Of a stretch of DNA of 64,000 nt, positions 12,520 to 26,739 are shown one piece after another. Both the position numbers and the translations under genes were made by a program. The notes under the pieces were generated by a model. The model did no database searches, was not told the DNA's origin, and was given only the letters and a program-made list of their open reading frames with translations. This DNA comes from Adiantum capillus-veneris (taxonomy: Eukaryota > Streptophyta > Polypodiopsida > Polypodiales > Pteridaceae). The stretch is taken from NCBI GenBank assembly GCA_014529385.2, contig CM043971.1, positions 33,435,709 through 33,499,708 on the forward strand, given 5' to 3'. Position 1 is the stretch's first letter. Each line of letters starts with the position of its first letter.

Positions 12520-12670
12520 GAATCCGACCCCGGCCAACCCCTGCCGTCCCCGTCCGGTCCGTCCGACCCCGGTCCGGCCCCGACCGTCCCCCCTGTCCCC
12601 CTCCGTTCCCCCACGTTCTCCGACCCCCCCCCAACCCCCCCACCCGACCCCCCCGTCCCTTGTAACTATG
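12520..12670. repeat. Right terminal and C-rich subterminal region of the hAT element
   Basis: C-rich blocks (CCCCGACCGTCCCCCC type) continue to the right terminal repeat at 12653-12670. The minus strand has several G3-G9 runs in close spacing, so G-quadruplex formation is possible. It mirrors the left end in composition and in the GTCGGG motif. Confidence 0.8.
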
Positions 12671-12678
12671 TCATGAAC

Positions 12679-13249
12679 CCCTATCAAAGCCATGAGTTCC
12701 CATTAGATTTCTTTTACTCTTCATCCACATTATTTTTGTCTTTAAGGCCGCAAATTCTCACATGTAGAGAGCGCACACGCCTTCTTTGCTCCTCTTCTAG
12801 TGTCTGGTTAATTATGGTGGGTGTGGACGTTGTTTCCTTGCTTTTCCCTTTCTTGGCAACCTCAATCCATTTTCTCGCCTCATTTGCCTTCTGTTGAGTC
12901 TTTGTAATAATGTCCAGCCAAGAGGTCGTCATTTTTTTGTGCTGCTCTTTCCCCCTCTTTGATGGCTCGCACTTGTTCTTTGATCGTTGCAATTCGCCTT
13001 TAGCATATGGTTGTTTCGTGATCGTGCCTCAGCTAAGCTCCCTCTGAGTGACACAACTCCTTCGTCTTGGGCCGTCACACAATCTCCCAGTGTAGTTATC
13101 TTGCTCTCTTGGGCCAACATGCGGTCGTCGAGCATTTTTATTGTGCTCAATAAGTTGCGGTTGATTTTGTTGATGGTTTCGGTCATTTCTTCTTTGCACT
13201 TTTGAATTGCATCCTCTAAGGGGTCGGGCTTATCATTTTGTTTCCTCAT
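12679..13249 (-). pseudogene. LINE ORF1, N-terminal part (cut by hAT insertion)
   Basis: Begins with ATG at 13249 (MRKQNDKPDPLEDAIQKCKE) and is predicted mostly helical and charged. A frameshift near 12990 moves it to the frame containing WLDIITKTQQKANEARKWIE and RRRVRSLHVRICGLKD. This matches ORF1 of the plus-strand copy at 43.9-44.06 kb (RRRVRALYVRVTGLKD). That segment looks like the start of an RNA-binding RRM-type fold following a coiled coil. The sequence stops at the hAT target duplication (12671-12678), and the remaining C-terminal part resumes at 9573. Confidence 0.8.
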
Positions 13250-13289
13250 GCTTAGTCGCCGCCAAAAAATGAGAGAGAATTTGCGAGAG

Positions 13290-13681
13290 AAATGAAATGA
13301 AATGAAATGTTATATTAACGTCTTCGAAAGGCCAAAATGACCTATGAGACCAAAAAGTTACAATTGGTGAATCTGATATCATGTCTGAGTACGGAAATTA
13401 CAAAGAACTAACACTAAAACACTAAGGAAAAAGGAAAAAGGAAACGAATCTGAAGCTGATTCGGAATTAAGGCGAGACATAGGGGAGAGAAGGGGGGGGG
13501 GGTGTTTGGTCGGTTCAAATGAAATCTCTCATCGGTCGCTGTCGAATCTAATCAACCTCCTCTATGGTCAGTACTCTGGTTGGGCATCGTGCATGTCGAG
13601 CTAGAGTGATCTGTATCTTCTGCTGTAGCCTTCGTCGATGGTGGGAGACCCCCTGAGGTCGTGGGCGTCTGGATCTGCCTA

Positions 13682-13684
<3 letters not shown>
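13290..13684 (-). mobile_element. 5'-truncated LINE 3' end, same family
   Basis: Minus-strand copy of the LINE 3' UTR. It starts near 13684 at a position corresponding to about 6020 of the larger copy and ends in the tail (ATTTC)3 at 13290-13304. The junction with (GA)27 on the upstream side is at 13685. On the downstream side it meets GCGAGAG at the 5' edge of the larger LINE. It contains no complete domain. It provides a clean view of the family's 3' end: TGGTCTCATAGGTCATTTTG, then ACGTTAATATAACATTTC. Confidence 0.9.
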
Positions 13685-13741
<57 letters not shown>

Positions 13742-13764
13742 AGAAGAAGAAGAAGAAGAAGAAA
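13685..13764. repeat. (GA)27 followed by (AAG)n
   Basis: GA run 13685-13738 directly followed by an AAG run to about 13764. It marks the 5' truncation point of the LINE fragment on its left. Confidence 0.97.
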
Positions 13765-13796
13765 AGATCTGTTTTGTTTTTCCACAGGTTCCTCAA

Positions 13797-14207
13797 ATGG
13801 ATGCTTTGGTGCAGTCTCATTGGTCGAAGGCACCAGCTCCACCTGTACATAGTGTTTCTGCTACAGGATCGACTTTGCCCGTGTCAAGGTCAGGTGTAGA
13901 TCACAATGTCAGGCCAGGTGTAGATCACAATGTCCAGGTTCATCCTGTGAAGGTCCTTGCCAATCAGGGCGGACACAGAGCTAAGTTAATTGACAGAACT
14001 AGCGGGTTCCATCAACTATCTATGATGAATCCTGTCACAGGTAGTTCTTTCTCATTTGTTGCCGATGCTTGCTCTCAATTTCCAGATGAATTGGGGCTCG
14101 GAGAGACTTTGCCAACGATCCAAAGTGGTGCTAATGGACCTCTCTCTCATTCGGATCACACGATATTTTTTTTAAAAAAAGCAAGAACGAAGAAATCCCA
14201 TCAATAA
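13797..14207 (+). other. Unassigned open frame (136 codons)
   Basis: Open from ATG at 13797, preceded by a T-rich stretch and a CCACAG that could be a splice acceptor (about 13785). The translation contains a short internal duplication (SGVDHNV / PGVDHNV) and no domain I recognise. Its last codons run into the left arm of the inverted repeat that begins at 14159, so the natural end is not here. It may be a retroelement gag fragment or a host exon, and coding status is doubtful. Confidence 0.25.
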
Positions 14208-14708
14208 AGCAAGTCAATAAAAGTACTTTCTATTTATAGGAAGAATTGAGCAACCACCATACATTGCATCATCTCTCTATTTAATACATATGCCTACAAC
14301 TACAGTTGGGGTGGTTCTATATTAAATCTTTGTAGGAAAATAAATCCCTTTGTGGGATACCATGTCTACCAAGTGAATGCAACTTCATCATGGGATCGTG
14401 ATAAATTATTAACCTCTCCTCTTTTCGGACTAACATGAGAACCTTCCCCTTTCAATGCATACAAACCTAAATCTTTAAAAATGAAGGGTTTGGTGTCCAA
14501 TCATGTTGAATAAACAGACAGATAATATGTGCTTGTGGAAGGGCGGACTTTGATGTATGCTAAGTTTAGGGGGGAAGTTAAGAGCATTGATTAATATATG
14601 ACCTCCATATTATGTTGGCACTTAAATAGCGACCTTATCGTCAACAACGGATTGGTTGAAGGTAAAGCCGTTCAAGTTAAATGTCATAGTGTTCATGCCC
14701 AAGTTGGC
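14159..14708 (+). repeat. Left arm of the large inverted repeat
   Basis: 550 bp. Starts with CACGATAT and an inverted T/A run. It includes CCTCCATATTATGTTGGCAC and ends at GTTGGC immediately before CC, A and the C96 tract. Pairs with 15968-16520. Confidence 0.9.
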
Positions 14709-14710
14709 CC

Positions 14711-14711
<1 letters not shown>

Positions 14712-14807
<96 letters not shown>
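14712..14807. repeat. C96 homopolymer
   Basis: Ninety-six consecutive C on the plus strand, three bases inside the inner end of the left inverted-repeat arm. The poly-proline and poly-glycine frames across it are not genes. Confidence 0.95.
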
Positions 14808-14809
<2 letters not shown>

Positions 14810-15967
14810 CCAAAAAACTGAAGTTGATCATTGTTATAATGGATTTTGCATTGTCAGCAACATAGCATTTGCAGAAAGGATAGGAGTATGTCTGATTCGC
14901 AGGCTTACTCTACTAGCCGGCGAGGTACATACAGTTTTTGATGCTTTTAACGTCGCAAATATTCTCCCTCCCCCGCTGGGACATAGGTGTTCAGAAAGCG
15001 CGTACACCCTCATTTGCTATCGGTGCAATACAAATTCCTAAAATACTGCATGGCAGCAACATGGTTTGATGAGTGGTGGAGGTATGAAAAGACAAAATCC
15101 TTTCTTGGAGTAGGACTTACCGCATTGAGACAGGAAATGGTAGACCAGGAATTGTGGATGCCAAAGGCCTTTGTGATGCTCTTTTGTTGCTTAATCTGTA
15201 TGAGTTGGACTATGGTGCAGCAAGTGATAAGATTTTGTTGCTATAAAACTGATGGCGGCACTGAAAAACTGATGACGGGCAACATGTATTATTCGTGGAC
15301 ATGGTGTTTGTAGACTTTGATTCTGTTCTCCTCATTTTTGGATTGTGGATGGTGAAATACAAATCACCAGAGGTCTTGGTTTGCTTTGTGAAAATGCTTG
15401 CTATGATGGCCCCAAAATAGCAGGAGCAAATGAACATGATGACAAAGACGCCTCTCTTCATGGTGTGCCCATCAACTTTTTTGGACCAACATACCTTTTT
15501 GGACCGCTCATAAGACACAAGGGACCTTCTCCGGAACTTGCTACTACAAAGTTATTGTCCTTAGTTTCTTTATCGATGAACCTTTTCATATAGTTGTATA
15601 TCAGTACATCTTCCATGTAACACACATGTTACATGTAGAGGGTTATTTTGATAACCAAGCTGGCTTGTGCTCGCGCAGACATTATCATCATCTTATCACT
15701 TCTACTTTTGTTCATATGTGCGCAAGACCTTCACCCCTTGTGTATAGAATTGTGTAGGCCTTACCCTTTTCTCTATCCTAATTGCTTTGGTGTTCTGAAC
15801 ATTAAGCAGCTAAGACTTTACTAGGGTTCACACATTGGTGATTGCTGCAAAAGAAAGGGGGATAGGACTAAGACAAGCGACTTCAGAGTAGTAGATGAAA
15901 TGTCTCTATAATGCATTACAATTGTGTGAATCTTTGTCTTTGCTTGAGCATTGTGGAGGATATGTAA
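14808..15967. other. Spacer of the inverted-repeat element
   Basis: About 1.16 kb of mixed sequence between the C tract and the right arm. Several frames of 80-110 codons occur on both strands, but none shows a domain, and they overlap each other. I see no transposase and cannot assign a function. Confidence 0.5.
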
Positions 15968-16520
15968 GCCAACTTGGGCATGAACACTATGACATTTTAA
16001 CTTGAACGGCTTTACCTTCAACCAATCCGTTGTTGACGTTAAGGTCGTGCTATTTAAGTGCCAACATATTATGGAGGTCATATATTAATCAATGCTCTTA
16101 ACTTCCCCCCTAAACTTAGCATACATCAAAGTCCGCCCTTCCACAAGCACATATTATCTGTCTGGTTATTCAACATGATTGGACACCAAACCCTTCATTT
16201 TTAAAGATTTAGGTTTGTATGCATTGAAAGGGGAAGGTTCTCATGTTAGTCCGAAAAGAGGAGAGGTTAATAATTTATCACGATCCCATGATGAAGTTGC
16301 ATTCACTTGGTAGACATGGTATCCACAAAGGGATTTATTTTCCTACAAAGATTTAATATAGAACAACCCCAACTGTAGTTGTAGGCATATGTATTAAATA
16401 GAGAGATGATGCAATGTATGGTGGTTGCTCAATTCTTCCTATAAATAGAAAGTACTTTTATTGACTTGCTTTATTGTGTGGGATTTCTTCGTTCTTGCTT
16501 TTTTTAAAAAAAATATCGTG
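15968..16520 (-). repeat. Right arm of the large inverted repeat
   Basis: 553 bp, the reverse complement of 14159-14708. Small indels (for example AATCCCAT on the left against AATCCCACAC on the right, in the same sense) show the two arms have drifted, so this is not a simple assembly mirror of one read. Confidence 0.9.
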
Positions 16521-17480
16521 GATAAGGAAGGGGAGATTGCCTTTGTTTCTACTTCTCATTTTTCAAAAAACTCTTACATTGTAATTGTTTTCTAGCGATA
16601 CGGGTTTGAAATTTAGGTGGCATTAAAATAATGTCTTGGCCTTGCTTTCTTACTTGGTGGTCTTCGGTTGTTGCTAGCAGAAAATTTCTTTATCAGTGGT
16701 GAGTTTGTTGGGCATAGTTATTTTGTCCTTTAGTTCCTTGAACTAGTCTTTTCCACAAACTTCTCAAAAGGTGCTTCTATATATGTTGGCTTCTTCAGGA
16801 GTTTTTAGTTTCATTATAACATGGTAGGTATTTCATTTCTAGCCTTTGGTGACTAGTTTGATATATTAGCCCTCCCAATTTGGTTTTTTTCATGTTGAAG
16901 CTTTTATGTCTTATCATCTGCATATGTTGAAAATTGTTCGGCATGATGCCTATGCTTTCCCACGATTGCTTTACTAAACAAAACTCATTATTGACATTTT
17001 GTTGTACTTACATCCTAAGTTATAATATCAATTGAAATATAAATTTGGTAATCTTCTTTCTAATCCTCGAAGAAAATAATTTTTGGAAGATGGTAAAAGG
17101 GTCCTTAAAATGCATAGATGGTAAATTATAACTAACTTTTTGAGTAATAGTGAAAAGTTTAGAGGTAAGCTTGTTATAGTGTGCGTGGTTAGATACATGG
17201 TTTGAATGTTACCATATTATGGTAGTGATACGTGCGATTACACTTAAAACAGTGGGACACTTTTATTCCCCTCTTAAGAAGATCTCCCCCCTCCTCCGGC
17301 TTGTATATATGCACATCACATTCTAGGGAAAGGCTAATCTATTATTACCACCTTCAACAATATTACTTCCTGTTTAATATGCTCTTGATCTTCTCCTTCA
17401 TCTTCTCCCACTTCACGTGCATTCATGTATCCATATTTTTAACATTGCTATATGCTTTCTTTGCAAATCTGAACAAAAAC
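16521..17480. other. AT-rich stretch without recognisable genes
   Basis: No long open frame and no repeat partner elsewhere in the window was noticed. It may hold the upstream part (LTR or leader) of the copia relic that begins near 17488, but no primer-binding site is evident. Confidence 0.4.
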
Positions 17481-19740
17481 TGCTTACATGTGTAAGCAAC
17501 TAGAGTCCAAGGTTATGCATGAGGACAACGATATGTATGTATTTCTTGTGGAGATTAAAGATCTAAATGAGGAGATAATTGTCATTTGTGAGATCACTCC
17601 TACAACATTCTTGTACAAACAATTCTTGATGCTTTGCGAGATTCTTATTAGATTTTTGCCTCTACATTTAGGCTCATGACGAAGAATATACGATGATGTG
17701 AAGTTTGATGGTATTATATCTATATTTCTTTAAGAATTCCATTAAAAAAAAAAGGGCTGTATAGTGTACTGTGAACATATATTTGTGGCAGTACAACAAA
17801 AGAAGAATACCATTGTTGCTGCCCCAATGCTTCTATAGGGAGTATGCTTGCTTCTGCAACTGCTCCTTCTTCAAACAACAATACATATGAGAAGTTTAGC
17901 AATAAAGGGAAAAAAATTCAAATGTAATTATTGTAGGGAAAATGACCATCTCATCAAGCAATATCCTAAGCTTAAGGTTAAAGAGGCTTTTAAGGAAGAG
18001 GTTTAACATGCTTGTAAGAAAGAGGCTAATGCAACCATTGCAAATGCTTCTTCAAACAAACATTTAGCAAATGTTGTGTGAGATGCAAAATGAGATTTTA
18101 GTCCGCAATGTTAGTGTAACTTATCAATTTATGCTGCATGTATTGTTAAATCGATGGATCATGTGTGATACTTTGAGAGTGGTGCAACCAAGCACATTAC
18201 ATATCACATGGATTTGTTCACTTCTCTTGAGACTTTCCCTAATGGGGATACAGTCAGCAATGTAGCTTATCAAACTTAGAACGATTGTGCTTACTACTAT
18301 AGGTGGGAAGTCTTCCACTCTTTTGGATGCTTTGTATGTACTTGCGATCAAGAAGAACCTTATTTTGCACATGTGAAAAACTTGGCCTTGTAGTCAAGTT
18401 TGTGGATAACAAATGACCTATGCATGATCGCACTTTTGATAATATGATTGCAACATCTTGCACTTTGATTTATGGACTGTGTAAGCTCAATACTTACAAA
18501 AAATGTGTGGGAACTTTAGCATGCATTAGAAACTTTGGCATGTTTGCTTTGATCATCTTAATTTGTTCACTTTGGTGCATTTGTAGAAATAGGATATGGT
18601 TGCTTCAATACCCTATCTTAAGGCACCATTGGAACATGTATGTGAAGGCTATATTCTAGCCAAGATGCAGCATTCAAAGATTTCTAAGGATAGTTATGTG
18701 CGGGGTTCTTGCAAATTGCAACTTGTCCATAGTGACCTTTATAATGTGATGCACATTCATCTTTGGGATGTGTTTATGTTTCAAGCAATTTTGGCTTATG
18801 GCTAAAAATGTATCTTGTTATACTGTGTGTTGGGAGAGGTTTTGGGGGGGGGGGGGGGGGGATAATATGTACGCAAAAATCAATGCATTTTTGGTGAGTT
18901 GTGTGATAAAATGTCAAGGCACAATTGCCATCAACCCTCAATAAAATAGCATTGCTGATAGAAACAATCGGTTACTTATAGAGATGGCATGATGTATGGC
19001 AGAAGCTAAGCTTTGCCACATGTTTTTTGGCTTGATCATGCGTGATGAGTACATGTGCCTCACTAAAGCATTGCAACAAAAAATATGAGGTGAGAAATTT
19101 AAAAGATATCAAAGAGTTTCAAACAATTAGCCCTTAATAAGAGGATAATGGCTCAACCTCCGAATATAATAGTGCTGGAACAAGTGGAAACAAGTTTCTA
19201 ATAGCTCCATGTGTTGAGGAACTACACTTATAAAAGCTAGTCTAACTATATTTAGAGGCATATTTTACTACAAAGTTAGAGAAGGCTCCCAATGAAACAA
19301 AGTAAGCAACAACTTATTACAAAGTACAAGTCCACCAAAGTGAAGACCTCGGTTTCAACAATTAGATGTCATGGGGTGGTCATTCTCTTATAAGACGCTT
19401 AGCTACTAAAGAAAATTGATCTAAAGATTATCACTTAGGCGGTTTTGTTCCCCTTTGTGCTACAATGATACTCATAGATCCAAAGAATTAAGCAACAAAA
19501 TAGACTCAAGAGCATATGCATGTGTCATCAGCTATTTGGAACTCTTCATTGAATTGAAAGGGGAAAGCCTTCACAAAGAACATGATTAGAACATGCAATC
19601 ATATACCGGTGAAGACTATACGATTTTGGGGTACATTGACCTTCTAATCATATCAATGGAATCTCACGTGATTATAGATTTGAAGTAATGCTCTGAAAAC
19701 ACATATTAAGTAAATCTCCTTAAAGAAAAATTTTGTAGTG
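17480..19740 (+). pseudogene. Decayed copia gag-pol relic
   Basis: Plus-strand fragments in copia order, each broken by stops and indels. A gag helical piece lies at 17518-17650 (MHEDNDMYVFLVEIKDLNEE). A zinc knuckle with a lost last cysteine is at about 17925-17975 (CNYCRENDHLIKQYP). A protease segment has ESGATKHITYHMDLFTSLE (about 18174-18230). A pre-integrase/integrase stretch is at 18380-18800, including PYLKAPLEHVCEG and KLQLVHSDLYNV. A later integrase piece near 18960-19080 reads MARCMAEAKLCHMFF-like. It ends at the first GA array of the tandem repeat block. Confidence 0.75.
18844..18861. repeat. G18 homopolymer
   Basis: Eighteen consecutive G within the copia relic, in the integrase part. 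Confidence 0.95.
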
Positions 19741-19741
19741 G

Positions 19742-19746
<5 letters not shown>

Positions 19747-19809
<63 letters not shown>

Positions 19810-20822
19810 CTAGCATTGTGGGAGAAGCTAACATAGGCCTATCTTCCTATAGTCCCCTTATACTCGGTATAACATAGGCCCATCTTCCCATAGTGCCCTT
19901 ATACTTGGTATATTGATAGATGAAAATCACAAATGGTAAGTCAAAGGTTGGTGGGTGGCCACAAGTCAAGCCAGACACATATGTATTTAACCCAAAAACA
20001 TTTGATTTGAAGGTCAGTGTCTCTTAAAGCAAGCATGCTATGGATTTATATAAAAGATGTGTAGAGTCTGACAACGCCTATAAACTCTCAAGAATGTGTA
20101 CTTTTTGGAGGATAGACCTCTGTAAGAGGACTTGGAGGATTGATATCATGTGAATCTTGGCAATCGTGATGCGCTTGCTCTCAAGCAGATCATGAATAAA
20201 GGAGCTGATTTCATGCTAGCCGAACAACACTCTATCACAATGCAAATTGGAGCCATTGTAGTAGTGCCTTAATCTTCCACTAGATGAGTAAGCCATATAG
20301 TGCCCTTACTGGCGTCATATGCAACTGCCCATTAGCTATAAATATAAATGAAAAAATTTCCCACTTCTATCCCTTGTGAGCACGATTTTGAATGGTTTCC
20401 CTCTCTTGAATTTTGTTCAAAGGATACTTTGAAGATTGCTCAATGACACCATTGCCCATAGAAGCCAGGACACCAAGCTTGGTAATCCTCTCGTTGAATC
20501 TTTTTTCTTTGACCTTCCAAGTCTTGAATTGTATATCACTTCTCGATTACTTCATTACAGTTTGAATTGAACAAATTTATCACAATTTTCTTTTGGTCAT
20601 TTATGATGTCTTTTAAAGTAAAAAATGTTTTTAAGACTGAAGAGAAATATTGTTTTGGATAACTTTCTTAAAGACATTTTAGTTATATGTTGATGTCTGA
20701 TATTTCACACTATCTCTTGAGAATGTTCTTTGAAATTGCACTCAATAGCATCTACAAAAAGTTTCCAAAAAGGCCATTTGGTCCTGTTGAATTTGGTCCA
20801 TATTTAAAGGCTTGTTCACATT

Positions 20823-20916
<94 letters not shown>
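19747..20916 (+). repeat. Array unit 1: GA array plus segment I only
   Basis: (GA)30 at 19747-19806, segment I 19807-20827, then (GA)44 at 20828-20916. It contains a small internal duplication near its start (CATAGGCC..ATCTTCC repeated at about 19830 and 19870). Segment II is missing, so the next segment I follows directly. Confidence 0.88.
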
Positions 20917-20919
<3 letters not shown>

Positions 20920-21903
20920 TTAGCCTTGTGGGAGGAGGTAACATAGGCCTATGTTCCTATAGTCACCTTATACTCAATATATTGATAGATGAGAATAACA
21001 AATGGTAGTCAAAGGTTGGTGGGTGGCCACACATGAAGCCAAACACGTAGGTATTTAACCCAAAAACCTTTGACTTGAAGGTTAGTGTATCTTAAAGCAA
21101 GAAAGCTATGGCTATGTATAAAATATGTGTCGAGTCTAAATCTCTATCCAATTCCTATAAACTCTCAAGAAATTTTACTTTTTGAAGGGTATACCTTCTA
21201 TGTAAGAGGATTTGGGAATTGATATCAATCTTGACAATCTTGATGCACTTGTCCAACTTGAGTTTGTCCTCTAGCACATCATGAATAAAGGAATGAATAT
21301 CATGCTAGCTGAATAACACTCTATCACAATGTAAATCGGAGCCATTGTAGTAGTGCCCTAATCTTCCACTCGATGAGTAATGTCCTTATCGGCCCCATAT
21401 GCAATCACCCACTAGATATAAATATAAATGAAACAGTTTCCCACTTCTATCTCTTGTGAGCACAATTTTGAATGGTTTTCTTTTGTAGAATTTTGTGCAA
21501 AGGATACATTGAATGTTGCTCAATGACACTAGTGCCCATAGAAGCAAGGATACCAAACTTGGTTATCCTCTTACTGAATCTTTTTTCTTTGACCTTCCAA
21601 GTTATTGCTTTTCGATCACTTCATTACAGTTTGAAGTTAACAAATCTCTCACAATTATGCGCTCTTTTTCTTTTGGTCATTTATGATGTTTTTTAAAGTA
21701 AGAGAATGGCTTTTTAAGACCGAAGAGACATATCTTTTTGAGATGATTATCTTAAAGACATTTAAGTTATATGTTGGTCTCATTTTTCAGGCTATCTCAT
21801 TAAGAATGTTCTTTTAAATTGCACTCCATCGCATCTACAAAATATTCCAAAAATGGCATCTGATCCTGTTGAATTTGGCCTATATTTAAGGTCTTGTCCA
21901 CAT

Positions 21904-21971
<68 letters not shown>

Positions 21972-22335
21972 CTCCCATTGAATCAAATTGTTACAAGAAT
22001 TGAAATATATGTTTTGGCAATGTTGGAATGTGTTTTCTTGCCAATATTGATTCCGTGTATGATAAGGAGTGAAATGCTCATTTACGCGTTCTCTTGTGCG
22101 TGAGAATATTTTATATTTTGATCTACACGAAGGTTGGAGGTGCATAAAGCTCCATGTCTTTGAAATGTTCATCATTTGTAGATCTCAAAGCTAATAATTC
22201 CACTTTCTTGAGACATAGGGAGTACTAAGTAGAGAGTTTGATCTTGTAGTATTTGGATTTTGAACGTGCCAGGACGACGAGAACCTAGAAGCTTCCAAGA
22301 TTGAGTGAGAGTGGAAGCATGTATCAAATAAATGA

Positions 22336-22420
<85 letters not shown>
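20917..22420 (+). repeat. Array unit 2
   Basis: Segment I 20917-21904, (GA)n 21905-21967, segment II 21968-22335, then (TG)n followed by (GA)n at 22336-22420. Confidence 0.9.
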
Positions 22421-23844
<1,424 letters not shown>

Positions 23845-23846
<2 letters not shown>

Positions 23847-24747
23847 ATTAGCCTTGTGGGAGGGGATAACATAGGCCTATTTTCATATAGTTTCCTTATA
23901 CTTGGTATATTGATAGTTGAGAATAATAAATAATTAGTCAAAGGTTGGTGGATGGCCACAAGTCAAGCGAGACACATAGGTCTTTAACCCAAAAACCTTT
24001 CATTTGAAGGTCAGTGTAAGCAAGCAAGCTATGTGTAGAGTGTGAATTTCTATCCAATGCCCATTAACTCTAAAGAATGTGTTTTCTTTGGAGGGTAGAC
24101 CTTCTGTGTAAGAGGATTTGGGGAATTGATATCATGTGAATCTTGACAATCTTGATGCGCCTGTCCAAATTGAGCTTGTCCTAAAGCACATCATGTGTAA
24201 AGGAATGGAATTCGCGCTGGCCGAATAACACTTTATCACAATGCAAATTGGAGCCATTTTAGTAATGCCTTAATCTTCCACTAGATGAGTAACCCATAAA
24301 GTGTCGTTAGTGGCCCCATATGCAACCACCCACTAGATATAAATATAAAGGAAACATTTTTCCACTTCTCTCTTGTGAGCATGATTTTGAACGGTTTCCT
24401 TCCCTAGAATTTTGTTCAAAGGATAAATTGAAGATTGCTCAATGGCACTAGTGTTAACAAATCTCGCACAATTATGCACTCTTTTTATTTTAGTTATTTA
24501 AGACGTTTTTAAAAATAAAAGAAATGCTTTTTAAGACCGAAGAGACATATTGTTTTGGGATAAAATTTCTTAAAGACATTTTAGTTATATGTTGGTCTAT
24601 TTTTTCACACTATTTCATTAAGAATGTTCTTTTAAATTGCACTCCCTAGCATTTACAAAAGATTCAAAAAATGACATTTTGTCCTGTTGAATTTGGCCCA
24701 TATTTAAGATCTTGTCCACATTAAAATGCGCGCACGCGCATGCGCAT

Positions 24748-24823
<76 letters not shown>

Positions 24824-25176
24824 CTCCAATTGAATCGATTAATTACAATAATTGAAATATATGTTTGGGCAATGTTGGAATGTGTTTTTTGACAATACTG
24901 ATTGTGCATGATAAGGAGTGAAATGCTTATTCACGCGTGCTCTTGTGCGTAAGAATATATCATATTTTAATCCACACAAAGGTTGGAGGTGCATAAACCC
25001 CTAGGGCTTTGAAATGTTCATCATTTGTAGATCTCAAAGCTAACAATCACACTTGTTCGAGACAAAGGGAGTTCTAAGTAGAGAGTTTGATCTTGCAGTA
25101 TTTGAATTCTGAATGTGCAAGGAAGACGAGAACTTAGAAGCGTCCAAGATTGAGTGAGAGTAGAAGCATGAATCAA

Positions 25177-25222
<46 letters not shown>
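23845..25222 (+). repeat. Array unit 4
   Basis: Segment I 23845-24726. The first site is an alternating purine-pyrimidine run of CG/CA/TG type (24727-24757) joined to (GA)n up to 24820. Segment II is 24821-25180 and (GA)21 is 25181-25222. The alternating tract is a candidate Z-DNA former. Confidence 0.9.

Positions 25223-26737
<1,515 letters not shown>

Positions 26738-26739
<2 letters not shown>

Larger units (their letters stand above)
9582..12670 (-). mobile_element. Intact hAT-family DNA transposon
   Basis: The 3,089-bp element is bounded by terminal inverted repeats CATAGTTACATGGGACGG (left, 9582) and CATAGTTACAAGGGACGG (reverse complement of the right end, 12670), which differ at one base. 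Perfect 8-bp target duplications TCATGAAC lie at 9574-9581 and 12671-12678. An 8-bp duplication and a BED/DUF659/hAT-dimerisation transposase are diagnostic of hAT. It carries one two-exon transposase gene with no stops. It interrupts ORF1 of a LINE that otherwise reads continuously, so it is the younger insertion. Confidence 0.97.
14159..16520. mobile_element. 2.36-kb element with 550-bp terminal inverted repeats
   Basis: The left arm 14159-14708 and right arm 15968-16520 are reverse complements with only scattered differences. Outer ends are CACGATATTTTTTTTAAAA and its complement ending ATATCGTG. The inner ends both stop at GTTGGC / GCCAAC. Between the arms lie 1.26 kb, including a C96 tract and no recognisable transposase. 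I see no clear target duplication. It could be a foldback or Mutator-like non-autonomous element, or an inverted duplication from DNA repair. Confidence 0.75.

Noticed and set aside
14598-15041. 147-codon frame with poly-proline, and poly-glycine on the other strand
   Set aside because: Produced by the C96 tract. No conserved domain on either side.
14150-16530. Target duplication around the inverted-repeat element
   Set aside because: Flanks CGGATCA and GATAAGG share only GAT at different offsets, which is not enough to claim a duplication.
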